In this document: piece after piece, positions 58,501-64,000 of the stretch
Numbering within the stretch: position 1 is the first letter of the stretch
Layout of the letters: every line of letters begins with the position of its first letter
Assembly (NCBI RefSeq): GCF_013112225.1
Contig: NZ_JABFHI010000001.1
Location: forward strand, 777,064 to 841,063
Direction: 5' to 3'
Source of the DNA: Vreelandella azerica
Lineage (GTDB): Bacteria; Pseudomonadota; Gammaproteobacteria; Pseudomonadales; Halomonadaceae
Length of the DNA stretch: 64,000 bases
Program-made: the position numbers and the translations under genes
Notes under the pieces: model-generated
The model's input: the letters and a program-made list of their open reading frames with translations, nothing else
What the model was told of the DNA's origin: nothing
The model's database searches: none

Positions 58501-58509
58501 TCCCTGCCG

Positions 58510-59181
58510 ATGTTTGCCCTGACGAACGCGCAATACCAGCGCTGTCTGTTGATCATGGTTGCCTTCCATATCTTGATTATTGCGGCCAGTAACTATCTGG
58601 TTCAACTGCCTTTTGTGCTGTTTGGCTGGCACACTACCTGGGGAGCCTTCAGCTTTCCGTTCATTTTTCTGGCCACTGATCTGACCGTCAGGCTGTTCGG
58701 TAAAGAACCCGCGCGGGCTATTGTCATGCGGGTTATGCTGCCTGCCCTGTGTATTTCTTATCTGGTGTCGGTGATTTTTCCCCGCGGTGAGTTTGCCGGT
58801 CTGGGCGCCCTGGGTGAGTGGAACGTGTTTGTGGCACGTATCGCCCTGGCCAGTTTTCTTGCCTATATTGTTGGCCAACTGCTTGATGTTCAGGTGTTTG
58901 ATCGCCTTCGTCAGATGGCTTGGTGGGTGGCACCTGTCTGTTCTACCGTTTTAGGTAATCTGGCGGATACGGCGGTATTTTTCAGCGCTGCCTTCTATCA
59001 AAGTCCAGACCCGTTTATGGCAGCTAACTGGATTGAAATTGCCAGCGTTGATTACGTGATTAAACTGATAGTAAGCCTGATTTTCTTCCTGCCTTTATAC
59101 GGTGTTCTGCTGGCGTGGTTGACCCGGCGCCTGATGGTGTGGACAGGACAACAGGATGCCGAACCGCGACCGGTGGTCTAG
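58510..59181 (+). CDS. yhhQ: Queuosine precursor transporter YhhQ (7-cyano-7-deazaguanine uptake)
   Basis: A 223-residue membrane protein of the vitamin/queuosine precursor transporter family (ECF S-component-like). About six hydrophobic segments; family features are FSFPFIFLATDLTVRLFGKEPAR, which carries the conserved D-x-x-V/N-x-x-G (quoted in part: FLATDLTVRLFGKE), LGNLADTAVFF and SVDYVIKLIVSLIFFLPLY. YhhQ salvages preQ0/preQ1 for queuosine in tRNA. AAAGGATCC precedes the ATG. Alone in its transcript after the prpE terminator. Confidence 0.92.
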   Translation: MFALTNAQYQRCLLIMVAFHILIIAASNYLVQLPFVLFGWHTTWGAFSFPFIFLATDLTVRLFGKEPARAIVMRVMLPALCISYLVSVIFPRGEFAGLGALGEWNVFVARIALASFLAYIVGQLLDVQVFDRLRQMAWWVAPVCSTVLGNLADTAVFFSAAFYQSPDPFMAANWIEIASVDYVIKLIVSLIFFLPLYGVLLAWLTRRLMVWTGQQDAEPRPVV

Positions 59182-59229
59182 GGTCTGTTGACGGATTGTG
59201 GGTTTTCCAACGATTTCACAGGAGGGCGT

Positions 59230-60063
59230 ATGAGTGATACTGAACACGATATTTATACCGTTACCTTGCATCATGTTGATGCCAAAACTGAAGATGCGGA
59301 CGACTCGCTTCCACTAATTGTTATTCATGGATTATTGGGTAGCGCTGATAACTGGCGCAGCCATGTAAAAGCATGGCAGGAAAACCGCCGAGTTATTGCC
59401 GTTGATTTGCGTAATCATGGCCGATCGCCCCATGTTGAAGGAATGACTTACCAGGCCATGAGTGATGACGTGCTGGCCGTGATGGATAATCTCGGCATTG
59501 ACCAGGCGCATATACTTGGGCATTCAATGGGCGGGAAAGTAGCTATGACCATGGCGCGTCTGGCGCCTCAACGTGTAGCCTCCTTAGTTGTTGCAGATAT
59601 CGCTCCGGTGGCCTATTCACATGGCCACGATGATGTTTTCGCGGCTCTGAATGAAGTGGCTGTCAATCGCCCAGCCAACCGACGTGATGCGGATGCCTTG
59701 TTGGCCAAACACGTTGATGCACGACCGATACGCCTGTTTCTAGCCACTAACCTTGAGCGCACTACCGATAATGGTCAGCCCGTGATGGGGCTGCGTGTGG
59801 GGCTTGAACAGATTATCAAGGGTTACCCTGATATTGTGACCGTCCCAGCGGGTGATCAACCGTACTATGGACCTTGTCTGGTATTGCGTGGGGCGAATTC
59901 AGACTATGTCAGCGATGCAATGCTGCCTGCGCTCAAGCAGGTCTTACCCAATGCGCGGGTAGTGACTCTGAAAGAAGCCGGGCATTGGCTGCATGCAGAC
60001 CAGCCACAGGCTTTCCAGCAAGCCGTTGAATCCTTTGTCGCCGCTCAATCGGCAAGCTGCTAG
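59230..60063 (+). CDS. ybfF: Alpha/beta hydrolase, YbfF-like esterase
   Basis: A 277-residue alpha/beta-fold hydrolase. Oxyanion loop HGLLGSADNW, nucleophile Ser in LGHSMGGKVAM, acid in the region LRGANSDYVS and catalytic His in KEAGHWLHADQP. DLRNHGRSPH is typical of YbfF, a short-chain acyl esterase with activity on acyl-CoA in vitro. AGGAGGGCGT upstream fixes the ATG at 59230; the frame is open from 59188. It overlaps the 3' end of the converging exonuclease/GIY-YIG gene by four bases. Confidence 0.9.
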   Translation: MSDTEHDIYTVTLHHVDAKTEDADDSLPLIVIHGLLGSADNWRSHVKAWQENRRVIAVDLRNHGRSPHVEGMTYQAMSDDVLAVMDNLGIDQAHILGHSMGGKVAMTMARLAPQRVASLVVADIAPVAYSHGHDDVFAALNEVAVNRPANRRDADALLAKHVDARPIRLFLATNLERTTDNGQPVMGLRVGLEQIIKGYPDIVTVPAGDQPYYGPCLVLRGANSDYVSDAMLPALKQVLPNARVVTLKEAGHWLHADQPQAFQQAVESFVAAQSASC

Positions 60064-61448
60064 CGTTGATCCGGCAGTTCCTTAATCTCAAGCCCATGAC
60101 GTTGGGGGTCGCGCAGAAAGCGGTTGAGTAGCTGATAGGTGTCCATATCAAACGAGACGTTTTGCGTATCAAGACTGTCAGCTTCTTCCAGTTTTTTGAT
60201 CGTACCCAGATAACGCCATTGGGATACCAGGTGGTAGGCAGGCCAACGGCTTTTCTGATGGGCTTCATAAATGGCGATTGGCCCGGACCAGGGCCAGTGA
60301 TTAAGTTGCTGCTGAGCCAGGGCCTGTTTAGCTCGCTGTTCATGGGCACCGAGCGTTTCCTGCTGGCAGCAGGCACCACGGCATTTCCCCAGCTGGTGGG
60401 CGAAACAGCGGCCACGCCCTTTTTCCAGGCCCAATACCTGTCGGCACAGTTGATGCTCTTCTGCAATCTTGCCTAGGGTGTTCTTGGCGTCTCGGGTGCT
60501 GCGAAACAGCCCAAAAATGCTTTCGGTATGCGCATTGCTGATAGCTTCGCCATTGATCAACCGCGGCTGTTGTTCACTTTTTGGCCAGTACCAGGCGTAG
60601 AGCCGTCGCTGCTTACGTAGCCGGCGGTTCATGATGGGCATCAGGGTTTTGATCAATTGCGCTTCACGCAGCTGAGCGCCAAGATCTCCGGCCGTTTCTT
60701 CCCACTCAATGTGTTGCACCTGCTGCGCCAGACGCATTTCCCGGTCATCCTGATGATCGCCCTGAAAATGGCTCATCACTCGGTCGCGCAGGTTTACGCT
60801 CTTGCCAACGTAAAGTGGCAACTGGTTATGACCGTAAAAAAGGTAGACCCCGGGGCAGTTCGGGATCTGCTCAACCCGTTTGGGGTCAAGCTGAGCCGGC
60901 AGACTCCGTTGACGTCGCTGGGCGTCCAATAATGCTTGCCATTGTTCAGGTGGCAGGCTGGATTCCCAACACTGCCAGAGCGCCCACAGGGATTGCACAT
61001 CATGGGTTGCACGATGTTGCGCTGGAGTGGAAATCTGGTAGCGGTTGAGTAGGGCTGCGAGGTTATGCTGGCCCTGGCTGGGGTCGAGTTGGCGTGACAG
61101 GCGCAGGGTACACAACATTCTGGCGCGGTAATTCAGCCCAGCACGTTTGAACTCGTTACGCAGAAAGCTGTAATCAAAGCGTGCGTTATGAGCAATCAGT
61201 TCGTTACCCTCTAGCCAGACAAACAGGCTATTGGCGATATCTGAAAAACACGCTGCCTGCTCAAGGCTGGCGTCATCAATGCCGGTCAGCTGAGTGATGG
61301 TGGAAGGCAGGCGACATTCAGGGTTGATCAGGCTTGCCCATTGATCAACCACATGGCCGTCCAGCACCTTTAACGCGGCGATTTCGATTATTCGATCACG
61401 GCTGGCGCGGATGCCTGTTGTTTCGATATCAATCAACACCATCATCAA
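60060..61448 (-). CDS. DEDDh exonuclease fused to a GIY-YIG (UvrC/Cho-type) nuclease
   Basis: A 462-residue fusion. Residues about 1-175 are a DnaQ-type 3'-5' exonuclease (ExoI DIETTGIRA, ExoII HNARFDYSF, ExoIII HRATHDVQSL). Residues about 200-285 are a GIY-YIG domain (GVYLFYGHNQLPLYVGKSVNLRDRV quoted in part: GVYLFYGHN, YVGKSVNLRDR), with the catalytic Glu region DLGAQLREAQLIK. After that a UvrC-like four-Cys stretch (C-x12-C-x7-C-x3-C, around LCRQV, GRCFAHQLGKCRGAC) that in UvrC binds an iron-sulfur cluster. There is no UvrC C-terminal RNase H or HhH domain, so it resembles Cho with an added exonuclease. Probably DNA repair; ATG cluster at the start (MMM) leaves the first residue uncertain. 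Confidence 0.87.
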   Translation of the reverse strand: MMMVLIDIETTGIRASRDRIIEIAALKVLDGHVVDQWASLINPECRLPSTITQLTGIDDASLEQAACFSDIANSLFVWLEGNELIAHNARFDYSFLRNEFKRAGLNYRARMLCTLRLSRQLDPSQGQHNLAALLNRYQISTPAQHRATHDVQSLWALWQCWESSLPPEQWQALLDAQRRQRSLPAQLDPKRVEQIPNCPGVYLFYGHNQLPLYVGKSVNLRDRVMSHFQGDHQDDREMRLAQQVQHIEWEETAGDLGAQLREAQLIKTLMPIMNRRLRKQRRLYAWYWPKSEQQPRLINGEAISNAHTESIFGLFRSTRDAKNTLGKIAEEHQLCRQVLGLEKGRGRCFAHQLGKCRGACCQQETLGAHEQRAKQALAQQQLNHWPWSGPIAIYEAHQKSRWPAYHLVSQWRYLGTIKKLEEADSLDTQNVSFDMDTYQLLNRFLRDPQRHGLEIKELPDQR

Positions 61449-61473
61449 TCAGCACTCATCATCAACAATGGCG

Positions 61474-62703
61474 TTACTGGCCAAGGTGGGGGTCTATTGC
61501 CAGCTGCTCTACGGTTAATATTTCACTGGTGATACCGCGTTGTTGCAAGAAAGTCTCCATTGCACGGTAACGGCGTATATCCAGCGCTGCCGGGCTTAAC
61601 GCTAAACGCCGTAACAGGTCTTGCCAATGTTCATCGGTCAGGCTGCTGTCCAAACGGGGATAAGCAGCGGTGACCGTATCGAGGGCCTCGTCCGGATGCT
61701 CGATAATCCAGTTAGCAGCTTCTTCCAGAGCCACCACAAAACGCACCCAGGTTTCCATACGTCGACCAACGGTGTTGCGGTTGGCCATTACAATCAGGCC
61801 ATCGTAACGGGGAATGGACAAGGCATCATAACGGATCACCGTTGCCGATTGCCCTTGCGTCGCCAGGCGCGAGGGAAGGGTATGGAAAAACGCATCCGCG
61901 ATGGCTTCAAGCTCGCCTTCGTTCAATGAGTCGGCAGTCTCAAAATGAACGGCGCGGGGCTTGGCGTAGTGTTCCGATTGACGCACCGTTTCAGAAATCA
62001 GTAAAGGCAACACTAATTGCTGGCCTTCCTGAGTGGCAAAACCGAGCGGTTTTGAGCCTAAGGCATCAAGGTCGGCATCCTCACCCTTGTTAATTGTTAC
62101 GATGGCGTTAAGGGGAGTTTTTACCAGACTCGCAATACGGGTTAGCGGTGCACCATCATGAGCTGCCAGGTGCAGTTGGGTCTGGCGACCCAGGGCAAGG
62201 TCAATTTCCCCGGCAGCCAGCAGTTTGGTTGGAAGTGAAGGGTCACCGGGAATCTGCCAGCTTACCTCCAGCCTTTGTTGTTGAAAGAAGCCCTTTTCAT
62301 GGGCAAGCAAAATAACCGCGTGTTGTGGGCTTAAAAACCAGTCCAGCATGATATTGACAGGTTCAAGCGGCGGAGGGGTAAGCGGTTCGGGCGGGGCGAC
62401 CGCCATACTCGGCGCCTCCATTAGTGGCTGGGTTGGCCATAGGTCATTGGGTACATAAACCTCTGATTCCAATTGTAAAGTGGAACTTTCTGTGGCGTTC
62501 TTACTCTCATCGTCGGCAAACACCAAAGCAGAGTAACAAAGCGCCAAGCCGCAAAGAACAGCGCTTACCCAGATATAAGCGATCCATGAGCGGCGGTGTG
62601 GCGAGGCGCCAGTATTTTTTCCAGGGGGCAAATGATTAGCGGATGCAAAAGCAAAATTGTTTGAGCGCATCGCTATTACGGTGCGTAAAAAGCATCGCAA
62701 CAT
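61474..62703 (-). CDS. NMT1/THI5-like ABC substrate-binding protein, membrane anchored
   Basis: A 409-residue protein. An uncleaved-looking membrane segment (about residues 40-62, SWIAYIWVSAVLCGLALCYS) follows a basic N terminus, then a Pro-rich linker (EPLTPPPLEPV), then the SBP fold with VNIMLDWFLSPQHAVILLAHEKGFF and LAAGEIDLALGRQTQL, the pattern of THI5/ThiY-type pyrimidine or ABC nitrate/sulfonate binding proteins. GGAG upstream favours the ATG at 62703. No permease or ATPase is adjacent in this window, so its partner and ligand are unknown. Confidence 0.8.
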   Translation of the reverse strand: MLRCFLRTVIAMRSNNFAFASANHLPPGKNTGASPHRRSWIAYIWVSAVLCGLALCYSALVFADDESKNATESSTLQLESEVYVPNDLWPTQPLMEAPSMAVAPPEPLTPPPLEPVNIMLDWFLSPQHAVILLAHEKGFFQQQRLEVSWQIPGDPSLPTKLLAAGEIDLALGRQTQLHLAAHDGAPLTRIASLVKTPLNAIVTINKGEDADLDALGSKPLGFATQEGQQLVLPLLISETVRQSEHYAKPRAVHFETADSLNEGELEAIADAFFHTLPSRLATQGQSATVIRYDALSIPRYDGLIVMANRNTVGRRMETWVRFVVALEEAANWIIEHPDEALDTVTAAYPRLDSSLTDEHWQDLLRRLALSPAALDIRRYRAMETFLQQRGITSEILTVEQLAIDPHLGQ

Positions 62704-62848
62704 GGTGTAACTCCAAAGGCTAGTGTGGTGAGTTTATCTTTAGTTACCAGCCAATGGCTAGCGTAGGCATCAACGCGCCACATTAAAGCCGCAGCCAATG
62801 GCGCTATGGCATGCAATAATGACGTGGCTAAGACAGGAATGGAGAACC

Positions 62849-64000
62849 ATGGACGCAATCTATACTTTTTCCTGCTCGGCGGCTCTTTGATGACGTTGAG
62901 CATTCTGGCCAGTCGGCTTTCATCGCTGTTTGGCGTTCCGCTGCTGCTTATTTTCCTTGGTTTGGGGATGCTGGCAGGCGAAGAAGGGATTCTGGGCATC
63001 GTCTTCAACGATTACGGAATGGCTTTTGTCATTGGCCATCTGGCCCTGGCCATGATTCTGCTGGATGGCGGGCTCAGAACGCGTCTTAAAACCTTCCGCG
63101 TTGGTTTCAAGCCGGCGCTTTCGTTGGCCACCTTTGGGGTGTTTCTCACCAGTGGTTTCGTGGGCATCATTGCCATGTGGATCTTTGATCTCACCCTGGT
63201 GCAAGGACTTCTGGTGGGGGCCATTGTTGGCTCAACCGACGCCGCCGCTGTTTTCTCGATGTTGAGCGGTCGAGGCGTCAATCTGAATGAGCGTGTGGGC
63301 GCAACCCTGGAGATTGAATCAGGTACCAACGACCCCATGGCGATCTTTCTGACCCTGATGCTGGTGGAGTTGCTGACCGGTGACTTGGGTGGTTGGTTGG
63401 AGACCTTGGGGTTTCTGGTATCCCAGTTTGGCATTGGGCTGGCGGTGGGCATTGGCGGTGGTTGGTTAAGCGCCAAGCTGCTCAGGTGGCTGGACCTGGC
63501 TCCTGGCCTGTATTCCATGTTGGCGCTGGCGCTGGGGTTCAGCGTATTCGGGATAACCAGTGTGCTGGGTGGGAGTGGCTTCCTGGCTATTTACCTGACA
63601 GGCCTGATGATCGGCAACCAACCCGGCCGCCATTTGAATTTTATCCTGCCTGTTCACGATGGCCTGGCCTGGCTCAGCCAGATTGGGCTTTTCCTGGTGC
63701 TGGGCTTGTTGGTCACCCCCAGCGAACTCTGGGATGTGGCGCTGCCCGCCTCAATTGTGGCGCTGGCACTGATTTTCCTCGCTCGGCCATTGGCGGTGCT
63801 AATCACCATCAAGCCATTTTTCAAGTTCCGTTGGAGGGAAACCCTATTTATTGCCTGGGTAGGCTTGCGCGGTGCCGTGCCGATTGTGCTGGCCATCTTT
63901 CCGGTGATTGGTGGCGTCGAGAACGCCTCGCTCTACTTTAATATTGCCTTTGCCGTTGTCTTGTTATCACTGCTGATTCAAGGTGGTTCGCTGACCTTGA
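62849..64000 (+). CDS. nhaP2: K+/H+ antiporter NhaP2 (CvrA), N-terminal part (frameshifted near start)
   Basis: A cation:proton antiporter (CPA1) running off the right edge, about 380 residues present of the usual 570-580. AGGAATGGAGAACC precedes the ATG at 62849. The frame shifts after 7 codons at a T5 run (62866-62870); one more T gives MDAIYTFFLLGGSLMTLSILA. Downstream the frame is open to base 64000 with eight or more hydrophobic segments and the NhaP2 signatures FGVPLLLIFLGLGMLAGEEG, GSTDAAAVFS, GTNDPMAIFLT and WVGLRGAVPIVLA. It likely exports K+ in exchange for H+ and protects against alkaline or osmotic stress. It is missed by a simple ATG-to-stop scan because of the shift and the window edge. 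Confidence 0.88.

Noticed and set aside
63393..63941. Plus-strand 182-residue protein
   Set aside because: It is an out-of-frame reading of the nhaP2 gene; the real frame has the antiporter motifs.
1..64000. tRNA, rRNA or prophage genes
   Set aside because: No cloverleaf-like or rRNA sequence and no phage structural or integrase genes were recognised; the only mobile element is the IS3-family insertion.

Overview
The window looks like a chromosomal segment of a halophilic gammaproteobacterium, most likely Halomonadaceae (Halomonas or a close relative). The grounds are the gene orders tig-clpP-clpX-lon-hupB-ppiD, lpxH-ppiB-glnS-cysS, gloB-methyltransferase-rnhA-dnaQ and yejABEF, the acidic proteins, and a YehZYXW/OsmF-type osmoprotectant transporter. 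The assignment rests on family recognition from translated sequence; no database search was possible. No rRNA, tRNA or CRISPR array was seen.

Layout. 1-4.3 kb: the end of an O-antigen ligase-like membrane protein, a DUF3422 protein, and an aldo/keto reductase split by an IS3-family element with a 3-bp target duplication. 4.4-8.3 kb: DUF2788 protein, small flavodoxin plus a membrane protein, and a large CBS-PAS-GGDEF-EAL cyclic-di-GMP protein. 8.5-17.2 kb: the protein quality-control block (trigger factor, ClpP, ClpX, Lon, HU-beta, PpiD), with hairpin terminators after tig, clpX, hupB and ppiD. 17.3-21.9 kb: lpxH and ppiB opposite glnS and cysS. 21.9-26.0 kb: a 14-bp tandem repeat and a large nested inverted repeat leading into a four-gene osmoprotectant ABC transporter operon. 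26.1-31.4 kb: branched-chain 2-oxoacid dehydrogenase E1-alpha, E1-beta and E2, followed 12 nt later by a Hanks-type protein kinase gene. 31.5-37.4 kb: a DUF4864 protein, then on the minus strand a SulP transporter with an MCE/Mla-like lipid ABC system (STAS-permease, ATPase, MCE protein, lipoprotein). 37.5-43.1 kb: MetY sulfhydrylase, a chemoreceptor, RarD, an omega-amidase-like hydrolase and RsuA. 43.2-50.2 kb: yejABEF peptide importer and MltD-like transglycosylase. 50.3-55.6 kb: gloB, methyltransferase, rnhA, dnaQ, nudC, SCP2 protein, sohB. 55.6-64 kb: ArsR-type regulator, propionyl-CoA synthetase, YhhQ with a possible preQ1-like leader, YbfF esterase, a DnaQ-exonuclease/GIY-YIG fusion, a THI5-like binding protein, and the start of a K+/H+ antiporter.

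Data quality matters here. About eighteen breaks in otherwise well conserved genes are repaired by a one-base change, and fifteen of them fall in homopolymer runs of 4-7 bases, nearly always one base short. I therefore merged the pieces of each gene into one entry and regard most of these as sequencing or assembly errors, not real pseudogenes. The IS insertion in the aldo/keto reductase is the one clearly biological disruption.

The most interesting biological candidates are the kinase coupled to the branched-chain dehydrogenase operon, the repeat-rich leader of the osmoprotectant operon, the SulP-MCE operon, and the exonuclease/GIY-YIG fusion. None is demonstrated to be a new system by sequence alone.
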